A stretch of DNA of 64,000 nucleotides from Helicobacter monodelphidis (GCF_003288845.1 NZ_NHYN01000003.1:84702-148701), one strand, 5' to 3'; counted from the stretch's first letter, positions 33,983-43,097 are shown. Notes: generated by a model from the letters alone, not told the origin. A program made the numbers and translations.

Positions 33983-35470
33983 ATGATTCAATGGATGCAA
34001 AAACACAAAAAATATCTTGTCGTCACAATTTGGATTAGTGCTATTTCCTTTATAGGTGCTGGTTCTGTTGGCTGGGGAGTCTACAGTTTCTCCGGTGCTG
34101 GGGGCTATGTTGCGAAAGTGGGTGATTCTATAATCACAAAAAGTGATCTTGCCCGTGAATATAGTCGTTTGCACGAGGTCTATAGTAAAATCACTGGTAG
34201 CAATATTGATGAAAAAACTGCCCAATTCTTGAATATTCAAAAACGAGCAGTGGACAATTTAATTTATCTAACCCTAATGCTTAATTATGCAAGCGATATA
34301 GGCTTGTTTACTACCGATGAGGAAGTTGCTAGAGAAATCAGCAAAGACAAAGATTTTTATGATGAATTTGGTTTGTTTAGCCAAAAAAAGTATACGGAAA
34401 TTCTACAAGCAAACAACATAAAGAAAGCTGATTACGAAGAAGCGTTGCGCAAATCTTTACTGCTTAAGAAACTTGATAGTATTTTAGAACCGATTATGAC
34501 CCCCCTTGAAGAGCGGAGTGCAGCCTCCTCTTTGTTTATGAAAGACCAAATCTTGATGGATATTTTAACTCGCAACCATCAGGCTGAATCTGTTATTGAA
34601 ATCAATGATGAAGAACTTAAAAAGTATTGGGAGAATAATCAAGCTTTATATATGGGAGAAAAAGAATATAAAGTGATTTATGATCTTTTTAAAAAAGATG
34701 AGATTCAAACTTCACAAGCTGATATTGAACGTTATTACGATGATTTTAAAAGTAATTATATTGACAAAAGTGGAAGGCAAATTCCTTTGGAAGAAATTCA
34801 AGACAGGGTGATTGAAGATTATCGTACAAATGAAGCACGTAACAAGGCACGCGAACGTTTCATCTTATATAAGAAAAATTCTAACCTACAAGGACAAGAA
34901 AAGACATTCACGGAGCGACAAATACAAACAGAATTTGGAGATAAGTTTATGCAAGAGCTACTAGGTTTGTCAGTTAAATCGGCTATGGAACCCGTGTGGG
35001 TAGAATCTAAGAATGCATTCGTATCATTGAAGCTCATGGAAATAGTTGAGGCAACACCTCTTTCGTTTGAGATGGCGAAAGAAAGAGTTGCAACAGATGT
35101 TTTACACCAAAAACAAATGGCATTATTGGAGAATGCGGCAAAAAAGGCTCTGGAAGATTTTCGTGGGGATTCAATTGGTTGGATTATGCGTGATGAGTCC
35201 ACGAAAATCAAAAACCTTTCAGAGGAAGATTCTTTAGATTTTTTAGCCGATTTATTCAATAGCACAAATTCAAAAGGCTATATTTTGCAAGGTGAAAAAG
35301 CGATTTTATATCAAATTAAAGCTCAAGAGCTTTTTAAAGAATGGGAAACTCCAGAGCAAAAAGATTTTTTTATGGCAAATTTTAAACAACTGAAGCGACA
35401 AATTGTCGAGGATGCTTTTTTAAACTATCTCCAAAAGCGTTATCGCATTGTTCGAGCAGAAAGTTATTAA
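33983..35470 (+). CDS. PpiD/SurA-N-like periplasmic chaperone
   Basis: A 495-residue membrane-anchored protein: a short cytoplasmic start (MIQWMQKHKKYLVV), one helix (about 12-36) and a large periplasmic part. The segment VAKVGDSIITKSDLAREYSR followed by NIQKRAVDNLIYLTLMLNYA is the SurA_N/PpiD chaperone signature. A clear parvulin isomerase domain is not visible, so it may act as chaperone only. It stands 15 bases before ftsA, as in H. pylori (HP0977-HP0979), so envelope protein folding and division are probably co-transcribed. Confidence 0.82.
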   Translation: MIQWMQKHKKYLVVTIWISAISFIGAGSVGWGVYSFSGAGGYVAKVGDSIITKSDLAREYSRLHEVYSKITGSNIDEKTAQFLNIQKRAVDNLIYLTLMLNYASDIGLFTTDEEVAREISKDKDFYDEFGLFSQKKYTEILQANNIKKADYEEALRKSLLLKKLDSILEPIMTPLEERSAASSLFMKDQILMDILTRNHQAESVIEINDEELKKYWENNQALYMGEKEYKVIYDLFKKDEIQTSQADIERYYDDFKSNYIDKSGRQIPLEEIQDRVIEDYRTNEARNKARERFILYKKNSNLQGQEKTFTERQIQTEFGDKFMQELLGLSVKSAMEPVWVESKNAFVSLKLMEIVEATPLSFEMAKERVATDVLHQKQMALLENAAKKALEDFRGDSIGWIMRDESTKIKNLSEEDSLDFLADLFNSTNSKGYILQGEKAILYQIKAQELFKEWETPEQKDFFMANFKQLKRQIVEDAFLNYLQKRYRIVRAESY

Positions 35471-35485
35471 AGGAAGTAATGGTTT

Positions 35486-36886
35486 ATGAATAACGAGACA
35501 ATTCTGGGTATTGATGTTGGCACATCAAAAGTGTGTGCAATTATTGCAGAGGTAAAAGATGGCATTCCTCATGTAATTGGAACGGGTTTGCATAAATCTC
35601 AAGGGTTGCGTAAAGGGGCAATTGCAAATATTGAGTTAGCAAGTCGTGCAATTAAAGCTGCCATCAATGATGCAAAAAGGGTTGCTGGAACAAACTGTTC
35701 CAAAGCAATTATTTCTATTTCGGGTGTGTATACAAAAAGTTTCAATAGTTCAGGGATTGTAAATATTCCAAATAGCGAAATAGGGACTCAGGAAATTAAC
35801 CGCGTTATGCAGACAGCATTGTACAATGCAACAATCCCTCAAGAATCTGAAGTAATTCATGTTTTACCTTATAGCTTTAAGGTTGATGACCAAGATTTTA
35901 TCGATGATCCTATGGGTATGAATGGAAATCGCATAGAGGTATTTGTTCATATTGTTTGTGCTCAACGTTCAAGCCTTAACAACCTTAAAAAAGCTGTTCG
36001 TTCATCAGGTGTGGAAGTTGCCAATATTGTACTTTCAGCCTATGCCTCTGCCATTGCCGTTTTGAATGATGACGAAAGGGAACAAGGTGTAGCGTGTATT
36101 GATATGGGTGGTAGCACTTGTGATTTAATCATTCACGCTGGAAATTCAATTCGCTATAATGATTTTTTAGGCGTAGGCTCTCAACATATCACAAATGATT
36201 TGGCTATGATTCTTTCCACACCCATAGCAGCAGCTGAAGAAGTCAAGATTCGCTTTGGATCCTTACGCAAAGAAAGTTCTCAAAGTGGGGATAAAATTGA
36301 GCTACCAACAACAAACGATGAAAAAAACATTCAAACAACAGAAGCTGATGTTGTCTATAATATCATTTACGCACGAACAGAAGAAACACTTATGTTCTTA
36401 GCAAAGTTTTTAGAAAAAAGCTCGCTACAAGACCATTTAGGTGCAGGGGTTGTATTAACAGGCGGAATGGTTAAGTTAGAAGGCATCAGAGAATTGGCAA
36501 GTGCAATTTTTACAAATATGCCTGTTAGGATTGCAAAACCTCACGATGTGCTTGGGCTATTTGAATCCTTGAGAGACCCTAGCTACTCAACTGTTGTAGG
36601 GCTTATTTTATATGGTGCAGGCCATTTCACAAACTATGAAATAGATTCAGAAAAAAAACTTTTAGTAAGAATGGGGAAATTTAATAATGAAGATGTTAAT
36701 ATTTCACTAGCAAACCCAACACATGAAGTGAATGCTTTGAAAGATTTGGCTACACAAAGTCCAAATCAAACGACTAGCGAGGAGATAAAAACAAACTCGG
36801 GTCGTTTTAAAAATATGAAACAAGTCGACCATGAAACGGAAAATTTTATGAGTCGCTTTTGGCGTTGGTTGACGCAACTATTTTAA
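35486..36886 (+). CDS. ftsA: Cell division protein FtsA
   Basis: Actin-like protein that tethers FtsZ to the membrane and recruits the divisome. The 466 residues show LGIDVGTSKVCAIIAEVKDG (phosphate 1), the SHS2 region (VIGTGLHKSQGLRKG), VACIDMGGSTCDLIIH (phosphate 2) and VVLTGGMVKLEGI (adenosine motif). It ends in an amphipathic helix (ENFMSRFWRWLTQLF), the membrane-targeting sequence. A linker of about 60 residues before it is Thr/Asn/Lys-rich. Confidence 0.96.
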   Translation: MNNETILGIDVGTSKVCAIIAEVKDGIPHVIGTGLHKSQGLRKGAIANIELASRAIKAAINDAKRVAGTNCSKAIISISGVYTKSFNSSGIVNIPNSEIGTQEINRVMQTALYNATIPQESEVIHVLPYSFKVDDQDFIDDPMGMNGNRIEVFVHIVCAQRSSLNNLKKAVRSSGVEVANIVLSAYASAIAVLNDDEREQGVACIDMGGSTCDLIIHAGNSIRYNDFLGVGSQHITNDLAMILSTPIAAAEEVKIRFGSLRKESSQSGDKIELPTTNDEKNIQTTEADVVYNIIYARTEETLMFLAKFLEKSSLQDHLGAGVVLTGGMVKLEGIRELASAIFTNMPVRIAKPHDVLGLFESLRDPSYSTVVGLILYGAGHFTNYEIDSEKKLLVRMGKFNNEDVNISLANPTHEVNALKDLATQSPNQTTSEEIKTNSGRFKNMKQVDHETENFMSRFWRWLTQLF

Positions 36887-36917
36887 GGGTGAATCTATCT
36901 CAACTAAGGGGACAAGC

Positions 36918-38120
36918 ATGATGGACATTCAAATTATGGAGACACAACCTCCAATAGAGGGTGCAAAAATTAAAGTTATAGGTGTAGGTGGCGGGGGTGG
37001 CAATATGATTAGCTACCTTATGCAAATGGATATTGACGAAAGTATCGAATTAATTGTTGCAAACACAGATGCACAAGCTTTGCATAAGTCTCCGGCACCG
37101 ACAAAAATGCAACTTGGACTAAATGAAACAAAAGGTTTGGGTGCAGGAATGAAGCCCGAAAAGGGCAGAAAGGCTGCAGAGGAAAGCTATGAGGACATTA
37201 AAGCCGTTTTGGAAGGTGCAGATATTGTTTTTATCTCTGCTGGTTTAGGTGGTGGGACAGGAACAGGAGCAGCACCTATCATTGCGAGAGCTGCGAAAGA
37301 GGTGGGTGCATTAGTGATTGCAGTTGTAACAAAGCCTTTTAAATTTGAAGCTGGAAAGCGTGATAGGCTTGCAAAAGAAGGTTTTGTTGAGCTAAAAAAA
37401 GAGACAGACACTATTGTTGTCATTCCAAATGATAAGCTTCTTAGCATTATTGATAAATCTGCAGGACTAAAAGAAACTTTCAAAATTGTTGATAGTGTTT
37501 TAGCAAAGGCTGTTGATGGAATGAGTCGTGTCATTCTCCAAACAGGAAGCAATGATATTAATGTTGACTTTGCAGATGTTTGCACGGTAATGAGTTGGCA
37601 GGGTGCTGCATTGATGGGCATGGGTGAGAGTACAGGCTCTAATGCAGCATACGAAGCCATCAAAAGTGCAATTGAATCGCCACTATTTGATAATATCTCA
37701 ATCAACGGTGCAAGAGGCTTGCTTGTGAATTTTCGGCTACACCCCGATTACCCATTTCAAGAGATTAGTGCGGCTATGGAGTCTATCTGCAATAGTCTTG
37801 ATACAGATGCCGATGTGTTCTTTGGAACGCATTCTGATGATACACTACCAGAAGATAAGATTGAAGTTACAATTATTGCAACAGGATTTGAAAAAGAGCA
37901 AGAACAACAGAGTATTGCAGTAACATCCCCAACACCAATTTCAAACAATACGCAACAACTTTCTAGTCAACCGGTCAGTGGTGGCGAACAAACCGCCGCA
38001 AGTCTTTCTGCATCACCTATGCAACACATGCAATTAAGACGTGTCAGTGGAAGTGATTATTTTCAAACTAACCCCGATGATTTAGATCAACCTTCGTTTT
38101 TCAGAAAACAGATGGATTAA
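36918..38120 (+). CDS. ftsZ: Cell division protein FtsZ
   Basis: Tubulin-like GTPase forming the Z ring. The 400 residues contain KVIGVGGGGGNMISYL, the tubulin signature AGLGGGTGTGAAPIIA, FKFEAGKRDRLAKEG, the T7 loop NDINVDFADVCTVM and a variable C-terminal linker. The end DDLDQPSFFRKQMD is the conserved tail that binds FtsA. GGGGACAAGC precedes the start; two ATG codons are adjacent and either may be used. Confidence 0.97.
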   Translation: MMDIQIMETQPPIEGAKIKVIGVGGGGGNMISYLMQMDIDESIELIVANTDAQALHKSPAPTKMQLGLNETKGLGAGMKPEKGRKAAEESYEDIKAVLEGADIVFISAGLGGGTGTGAAPIIARAAKEVGALVIAVVTKPFKFEAGKRDRLAKEGFVELKKETDTIVVIPNDKLLSIIDKSAGLKETFKIVDSVLAKAVDGMSRVILQTGSNDINVDFADVCTVMSWQGAALMGMGESTGSNAAYEAIKSAIESPLFDNISINGARGLLVNFRLHPDYPFQEISAAMESICNSLDTDADVFFGTHSDDTLPEDKIEVTIIATGFEKEQEQQSIAVTSPTPISNNTQQLSSQPVSGGEQTAASLSASPMQHMQLRRVSGSDYFQTNPDDLDQPSFFRKQMD

Positions 38121-38140
38121 TTTTAAAGGAGTATGGAAGT

Positions 38141-39070
38141 GTGAAAGAGGGCTTTATTGATTCCTTAAAGCGATGGAGAAAAAATGCCAGTGCGAGATTG
38201 CGTGGCGTCCCTTTTTTCGACATCAGACAGGCTAGAAAGGATTTTCAACATCTGCTTTCCTCTTCTGTAACACTTCCTAAACCCTCGACTTCTAGCGAAT
38301 ATATTTTATCCCTAACAACATTTCCGGAACGTATCCATGTTGTTGGTTGGACACTCCTATCGTTCTTTATTCAAACACAATTACCCAATCGTATTATCCT
38401 TGTCTTAAAGAGAGAAGAGTTTCCTTTGGGTGAAAAACAACTCCCTAAAGAATTATTTCACTTTCAGGAGATGGGTTTAGAAATTCTATGGGTCAACGAA
38501 AACCATCGCTCATATGCCAAAATTATTCCGATTCTCAACCGTTACCCAGAAGCAACAATCATTACCGCTGATGACGACCATTATTACACTTCAGATTGGC
38601 TAGAAAAATTAATCACGAATCACAAAAAAGAACCGCAATATATCCACGCTCACCGCGTTCATCACCTTAACTTTGATGAAAATAGGCAATTATTACCTTA
38701 CAATCAATGGCATCTTGCTCTATTGGACAAGGACAGTAAACCTAATCCATCATTTTTTAATTTTGCGACAGGTATTGGCGGAGTTCTCTATCCACCACAC
38801 TGCTTCTATAAAGACATTTGTGATTCTTCTTTGTATCTCAAAATTTGCCCAAGTGCCGATGATATATGGTTATGGGGAATGGAAGTTTTGGCACACCGCC
38901 AAATCAAACGAATAGAGGGACGCTATGACCGCCCTATTGGCACAATGCTTTCACAAAAAACTTCATTATCTTATGAAAATGTCCATCACTCAGCAAATGA
39001 TATTCAAATACAACAACTTCTAGCACATTACCCAGAAATTTTAGAAATTCTAGCAATACAACAAAATTAA
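38141..39070 (+). CDS. Glycosyltransferase-like protein
   Basis: A 309-residue protein with a GT-A-like layout: YILSLTTFPERIHVVGWTLL (N-terminal strand), NRIILVLKREEFP, and a DxD-type metal motif in ATIITADDDHYYTSDWLEKL. Later it has SADDIWLWGMEVLAHR, typical of small glycosyltransferases that modify surface glycans. No membrane helix. It uses GTG at 38141 with AAAGGAG nine bases upstream, because an ATG at 38133 stops at once. It follows ftsZ by 20 bases. Donor and acceptor are unknown. Confidence 0.72.
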   Translation: MKEGFIDSLKRWRKNASARLRGVPFFDIRQARKDFQHLLSSSVTLPKPSTSSEYILSLTTFPERIHVVGWTLLSFFIQTQLPNRIILVLKREEFPLGEKQLPKELFHFQEMGLEILWVNENHRSYAKIIPILNRYPEATIITADDDHYYTSDWLEKLITNHKKEPQYIHAHRVHHLNFDENRQLLPYNQWHLALLDKDSKPNPSFFNFATGIGGVLYPPHCFYKDICDSSLYLKICPSADDIWLWGMEVLAHRQIKRIEGRYDRPIGTMLSQKTSLSYENVHHSANDIQIQQLLAHYPEILEILAIQQN

Positions 39071-39158
39071 TCAAACTCTTTTGGGAAACCATAAAAACAT
39101 ACGGACACATAACTATCCGGTGCATAGAATTAGTTATAGATCCTTTACCTTAAATACA

Positions 39159-39737
39159 TTATAAAACAAATGGAATAAATGACGCGATATCTATATCCTT
39201 TTTGATTTTTTCACGCAAATCTGTAGAGCTGATGGCACATTCAAAAGGCACAAATGCACACTGAATTTCTTCTAAAATTCCTACATCATATGAGCCTGTT
39301 GAACGTCCAAAAATAATAAAACTAACCTCTTTTTTTAGTTTTTCAAACTGATTCCATTCTGACAATCTCCCTAACTGGTCTTCACCCACAATCAATGAAA
39401 TAGGTATATTTGGAAAAAGTCCTTGCGTATGCTTTACGGTTAGAATTGTCGGCGTGGGTCGATTCTGCTCAATCTCAAAATCAAGAATCTCCACATTTTG
39501 TAATTCTTCTTGCATAATAATTTGTTCTAACCACCTTTGTCGTTGTTGAGGAGAAAATAATGAGGAAGTTTTAAAGGGATTCAAGAATGATGGAACAATC
39601 AGCAACTTCGCTATTGGATAAGCAAGAATATGCTTTATTATCAAGAAATGTCCATTATGAGGTGGATCAAAAGAGCCTCCGAAAAGCACAATCGGTGGTT
39701 TTGATAACTGTGAAAGCAATGATACTAAATCAAACAT
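39159..39737 (-). CDS. nadD: Nicotinate-nucleotide adenylyltransferase
   Basis: NadD turns nicotinate mononucleotide into deamido-NAD in NAD synthesis. The 192 residues have IVLFGGSFDPPHNGHFLIIK (nucleotidyltransferase motif), LIVPSFLNPFKTSSLFSPQQR, SLIVGEDQLGRLSEW and the ISSTDLREKI motif near the end. The C-terminal tail after this motif is short (DIASFIPFVL), slightly less than in most family members. The start lies inside the end of a small open frame (39725-39871), possibly a coupled gene. Confidence 0.92.
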   Translation of the reverse strand: MFDLVSLLSQLSKPPIVLFGGSFDPPHNGHFLIIKHILAYPIAKLLIVPSFLNPFKTSSLFSPQQRQRWLEQIIMQEELQNVEILDFEIEQNRPTPTILTVKHTQGLFPNIPISLIVGEDQLGRLSEWNQFEKLKKEVSFIIFGRSTGSYDVGILEEIQCAFVPFECAISSTDLREKIKKDIDIASFIPFVL

Positions 39738-39871
39738 AAATAATCCTTGTTGCCATATACTTCTTTAACTGCATCTTTTAAACCTGTTAATGTCACCACC
39801 TTTTCTTTTACAACTTCTGCGGAATGTCCTTGTTTGTTGTCTATCCTCGTTTGAATACTTTTGTCAATCAT
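39725..39871 (-). CDS. Possible 48-residue protein overlapping the nadD start
   Basis: ATG at 39871 opens a frame reading MIDKSIQTRIDNKQGHSAEV, VKEKVVTLTGLKDAV and ending NKDYLCLI, with its stop 13 bases into nadD. The composition is coding-like (balanced Lys, Glu, Val, Asp). Reading also extends upstream without a stop for about 16 codons (ILQPKKGNNGRIFK), so it may be the tail of a decayed longer gene. No family recognised and no strong ribosome site. Uncertain. Confidence 0.35.
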   Translation of the reverse strand: MIDKSIQTRIDNKQGHSAEVVKEKVVTLTGLKDAVKEVYGNKDYLCLI

Positions 39872-40104
39872 CTTAAAAATTCGTCCATTATTCCCTTTTT
39901 TTGGTTGTAAAATTAAAGGTATCTTTAAAAGATTCTACTTGCTGTGGTTGTTTTAATCTCTTACAAAAGTATTATGATTGTTGTAACCTGTTGTTATCAT
40001 TTTATTTCCTTGCTATTAAAATTGCCTTTACCCTTAATATTTAATAAGCAAAAATAGAAAAAGAAGGATTAATGGTGGGCGAAATACCCACCTAAAAGAA
40101 TCAA
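39872..40104. other. Intergenic region between the nadD side and dsbI
   Basis: AT-rich, with poly-T/A stretches and no recognised gene; it contains the dsbI terminator hairpin at 40074-40092. Together with the small frame at 39725-39871 it makes up the 367 bases between nadD and dsbI. Confidence 0.5.
40074..40092 (-). terminator. Terminator hairpin after dsbI
   Basis: GGTGGG (40074-40079) and CCCACC (40087-40092) form a 6-bp GC stem with a 7-base loop, 12 bases past the dsbI stop. The minus strand continues into a T/C-rich tract (CCTTCTTTTTC), fitting an intrinsic terminator. Confidence 0.65.
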
Positions 40105-41622
40105 TCACTCAACGCTATAGAGAAAATTTGTATTGTTTTGGTAAGAAACAAGTTGTATTTTTTCTCCATCAAAATAAATCGCTCTTGCATTTTGAATTTC
40201 TTTTGGATAGCTCATTACCTCAACAACCTCTTCACTCTTAATGTCAATCACAACAATCACATTGTAATTCTTACTTAAGGCATAAATGCGCCCATCATGA
40301 TACATCATAGAGGTTATATATAAATCCCCTAAACTACGATTCTCTTTGAGGTTTGCTTTAGGTGTGAATTCCCCTGAAAGTATGCGGTCATACAAAGAAA
40401 ACTTACTAATCACAAAAGTTTTCTTATCTTTATTATTTGGAACGGTCGCCATATAAAAATAGGCGTCATCGTTAGTGATACTTGCGACATGATGGAACTT
40501 AGAACGAACAGTGTCAATTCTTCCGCGTCCTAAACCATCGCCCTGTCCCTCAAATCGGTCATACCCACGCACAAAATGAGCAAATTGTAACGCATCATCT
40601 GCTTCATCATTTTTCTTGAAACGCAAAAAAGTCTTATTTGAACCCATCAAAAGATATTTATCTTCCATGTAAGGAATAACCCCAATAATAGGATCAATTG
40701 TTGCTGAAAAATAAGGATCAATTTCAAATTCACCCTTAATTGCAAAAGAGTTATCCAAGAAAGAAACTATCCATTTAGAACTCACAACCCATTCACCATT
40801 AATATATCTCATTGAATTGATTGGATAGGGATATTCAATTTTTTGTGTTTGTGTTAACACAAGGCTTCTATCAATAGTCTTGAATGGAGAATTTGCAGAA
40901 TCTGATTCAAATTGGATACCGAGATTCGCACCATTGGGTGCAAACGCATAATCTGGACTCTTCACATCTCTTTTACCCAAAAAAGATATATTCTGCCAAG
41001 TGCCTTTCCAACCATCTGTTGACCAAATGATATATTTTGGATTCAAAGTAAACCTTACGGGATCACCTTGTCCAGTATAAGGTGGAACACCCGTCGCAAC
41101 AAAGGCTTGAAATACATTAGAAGCAATAATAAATGCTGAAATTCCAAAAGCAATAAATGTAAATTTTGTCATTTCACGTACTTTCTTACCTTTCATTTCC
41201 TCTTCAAAAGTGCTAAATTTCGGTGCAAAAAGAAAGATAATCCCCAAAAGCACAATCACTGCCCAAAAAACAACTTCAGCCCAAAAATAAGTATGAATAC
41301 CAAATACTTGAAGACTAAAGCCCTGATCTAAATCACGATGGGCATGATTACCATAATGAGCGAAACTCTGATACAACCCAAAAGCCGTCATTACCAACAA
41401 TGTTGCCAAGTACTTACCGTTCAAACCATAACGTACAATAAAAAATGCAATGACGCCGATAAAAATCATACTCTGTCGCTGTGCCCAACAAAGCGTACAA
41501 GGGCTATCACCTAAAATATAGCCAAAAACAAAATTAGCAATACCAACAGGGAGCAAAATTAACAAAAACCCTGCCCAACACATCAAGCTATAAAAATTTC
41601 TTGCCTTATTCATCTCGTTCAT
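40105..41622 (-). CDS. dsbI: DsbI-type disulfide oxidoreductase with C-terminal beta-propeller
   Basis: A DsbB-family quinone-linked membrane oxidoreductase found in Helicobacter and Campylobacter. The N-terminal part has four or five helices and the first redox pair in CTLCWAQRQSMIFIGV. The remaining about 330 residues form a periplasmic beta-propeller-like domain (repeats such as NSMRYINGEWVVSSKWIVS and YITSMMYHDGRIYALSKNYN). At 505 residues it matches the H. pylori protein. The start at 41622 has AAGGAG seven bases upstream; a second ATG three codons later is possible. It follows dba by 11 bases, the known dba-dsbI pairing. Confidence 0.92.
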   Translation of the reverse strand: MNEMNKARNFYSLMCWAGFLLILLPVGIANFVFGYILGDSPCTLCWAQRQSMIFIGVIAFFIVRYGLNGKYLATLLVMTAFGLYQSFAHYGNHAHRDLDQGFSLQVFGIHTYFWAEVVFWAVIVLLGIIFLFAPKFSTFEEEMKGKKVREMTKFTFIAFGISAFIIASNVFQAFVATGVPPYTGQGDPVRFTLNPKYIIWSTDGWKGTWQNISFLGKRDVKSPDYAFAPNGANLGIQFESDSANSPFKTIDRSLVLTQTQKIEYPYPINSMRYINGEWVVSSKWIVSFLDNSFAIKGEFEIDPYFSATIDPIIGVIPYMEDKYLLMGSNKTFLRFKKNDEADDALQFAHFVRGYDRFEGQGDGLGRGRIDTVRSKFHHVASITNDDAYFYMATVPNNKDKKTFVISKFSLYDRILSGEFTPKANLKENRSLGDLYITSMMYHDGRIYALSKNYNVIVVIDIKSEEVVEVMSYPKEIQNARAIYFDGEKIQLVSYQNNTNFLYSVE

Positions 41623-41633
41623 TGTGCCACTCC

Positions 41634-41801
41634 TTATAGATTCATAATTGTGAGTAATGCACTAGATTTATGCCCCACAAACAAAAATGCCATAATAGCC
41701 CAAGACACCATCACTAAGCCAAAAGCCAATTTCTCTTTCTCTGGTTTTTTGATGATGATAATTAAACCTATCAACACCAAAAGTATCTCCAAGAATTCCA
41801 T
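41634..41801 (-). CDS. dba: Dba, small partner of DsbI
   Basis: A 55-residue protein read from ATG at 41801 to TAA at 41634-41636: MEFLEILLVLIGLIIIIKKP, then KEKLAFGLVMVSWAIMAF, and ends SSALLTIMNL. It has two hydrophobic helices. AAGGAT stands just before its start. A protein of this size and topology (Dba, 50-60 residues) directly precedes dsbI in Campylobacter and Helicobacter, where the two are translationally linked and Dba is needed for DsbI function. The gene is easily overlooked because of its length. Confidence 0.85.
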   Translation of the reverse strand: MEFLEILLVLIGLIIIIKKPEKEKLAFGLVMVSWAIMAFLFVGHKSSALLTIMNL

Positions 41802-41851
41802 TCTGTTATCCTTATAAGATTGAATTATGAAAGCGGGAATTATAAAACATT

Positions 41852-41885
41852 AATATTTAAAATTTAAACAATTATTTTAAATATT
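41852..41885. promoter_or_regulatory. Perfect 11-bp inverted repeat between dba-dsbI and the DUF1104/two-component genes
   Basis: AATATTTAAAA (41852-41862), a 12-base spacer and TTTTAAATATT (41875-41885) are exact reverse complements, in the only promoter region shared by two divergent units. In C. jejuni dba-dsbI is Fur-regulated and Fur sites are AT-rich, so a Fur or response-regulator operator is possible. The high AT content raises the chance of coincidence. Confidence 0.45.
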
Positions 41886-41960
41886 TTCAACAAAACTCAC
41901 AGATACTTCACACAATTTTTATATACTTCCATCGTTTTAAATAAACAAAAAGGAGCAAAA

Positions 41961-42383
41961 ATGAAAACTATCTCTTTAATTTGTGCAAGTGCAATTTTAT
42001 GCACAGGTATTGTAGCGGCGGCAGATTTTTCGAAAACATCTTTGGCAGATTTGCAAAATATGTCTGGAAAAGTTAAACCACAAGACGCATTGGATTATCG
42101 TATGGAACTCCATAAGCGTATGGAAGAAATGACGGTCAAAGAGGCAAGAGAATTTCGCCAACAATTAAGGGAGAAAGCGAGAGCAAATCACGATAAAATG
42201 ACAAAAGCAGAACTTCAAAAATACAGAGAAGATGTGAGGACGCAAATGCAAACCCAACTCGATTCTATGCTTGTTAAGGATGCAAGAGCAAAAGGTGTGC
42301 TAAAATACGGAATGATGGGTGGCAAAATGCACGGCAAACACCCAAAAAAAGGTGGACCTCACAATCGACATCACGATATGTAG
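41961..42383 (+). CDS. Secreted DUF1104 family protein with His-rich tail
   Basis: A 140-residue periplasmic protein with a cleavable signal (to about VAAAD). The body has FSKTSLADLQNMSGKVKPQDAL, RMELHKRMEEMTVKEAREF and LREKARANHDKMTKAELQKY, the helical DUF1104 pattern seen in Helicobacter and Campylobacter. The last 25 residues (KYGMMGGKMHGKHPKKGGPH then NRHHDM) are rich in His, Met, Gly and Lys, suggesting metal binding. The helical Lys/Arg/Glu/Met-rich body recalls CpxP/Spy proteins by appearance only. It stands 39 bases upstream of a response regulator, probably in one operon. Confidence 0.75.
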   Translation: MKTISLICASAILCTGIVAAADFSKTSLADLQNMSGKVKPQDALDYRMELHKRMEEMTVKEAREFRQQLREKARANHDKMTKAELQKYREDVRTQMQTQLDSMLVKDARAKGVLKYGMMGGKMHGKHPKKGGPHNRHHDM

Positions 42384-42422
42384 TTGTGAAACCCAAAGTA
42401 GAGGATAAGCTAGGAGGATACG

Positions 42423-43097
42423 ATGGCTTACAAGATTCTAGTGGTGGAGGACGATTCTCTTTTGCTAGAGATGATTGAAGAATTCTTAAGTGAAGAGGGC
42501 TTCATCATTCAGGCACAAGAAGATGCAAAAAAAGCACTAGAACTTGCTTATGAAGAGAGTTTTGATCTTTACATTTTAGATGTTAAGCTCCCCTCTATGG
42601 ACGGGTTTACACTCCTTAAAGAAATTAGGAGACTAGGAAAAAATACTCCTGCCATCTACACGACCTCTTTAAGTAGCATAAAAGACTTGGAGGAGGGCTT
42701 TAGAAGTGGTTGCGATGATTACCTTAGAAAGCCTTTTGAACTCAAAGAACTCTTAATTCGCATCAATGGGCTACTCAAGAGAAATTTTTCACACCAAAAT
42801 GAAGATTATGAGGATTTAGGTAATGGAATTTTATTTTCTTATCAGCAAAAGGCACTCTTTCGCCACCAAGAAAAAATTCTTCTCCCCCACAAAGAGTTAG
42901 AGTTACTAACTCTCTTATTGCAAAATAAAAATCGCTTTGTCGGTGTTGAAGAAATTTTTGAACGCCTTTGGGCTTATGAAGAAACGCCAAGTGAATTAAG
43001 CTTACGTGCCTATATTAAAAATCTGCGTAAGTTATTAGGCAAGGAACGCATTATTAATCAACGAGGTAGTGGCTATTTGTATGACGCTCAATCATAA
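42423..43097 (+). CDS. OmpR-family response regulator
   Basis: A 224-residue regulator: receiver domain (residues 1-120) with acidic pair DD at 10-11, phosphoacceptor Asp53 in LYILDVKLPSMDGF, switch Thr in AIYTTSLSS, and Lys in LRKPFELKEL. The C-terminal winged-helix DNA-binding domain (about 130-224) has EKILLPHKELELLTLLLQNK and SLRAYIKNLRKLLG and ends GSGYLYDAQS. It overlaps the kinase gene. It is not clearly ArsR or CrdR of H. pylori, so no gene name is given. Confidence 0.9.
   Translation: MAYKILVVEDDSLLLEMIEEFLSEEGFIIQAQEDAKKALELAYEESFDLYILDVKLPSMDGFTLLKEIRRLGKNTPAIYTTSLSSIKDLEEGFRSGCDDYLRKPFELKELLIRINGLLKRNFSHQNEDYEDLGNGILFSYQQKALFRHQEKILLPHKELELLTLLLQNKNRFVGVEEIFERLWAYEETPSELSLRAYIKNLRKLLGKERIINQRGSGYLYDAQS

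Noticed and set aside
39159..39737. nadD considered as truncated at the C-terminus
   Set aside because: All catalytic motifs including ISSTDLR are present, and a short tail occurs in related enzymes. No in-frame continuation was found after the stop.
43069..43081. GTG at 43069 as the kinase start
   Set aside because: The purine-rich site lies only two bases before it, too close for normal initiation, so ATG at 43081 is preferred, though not certain.
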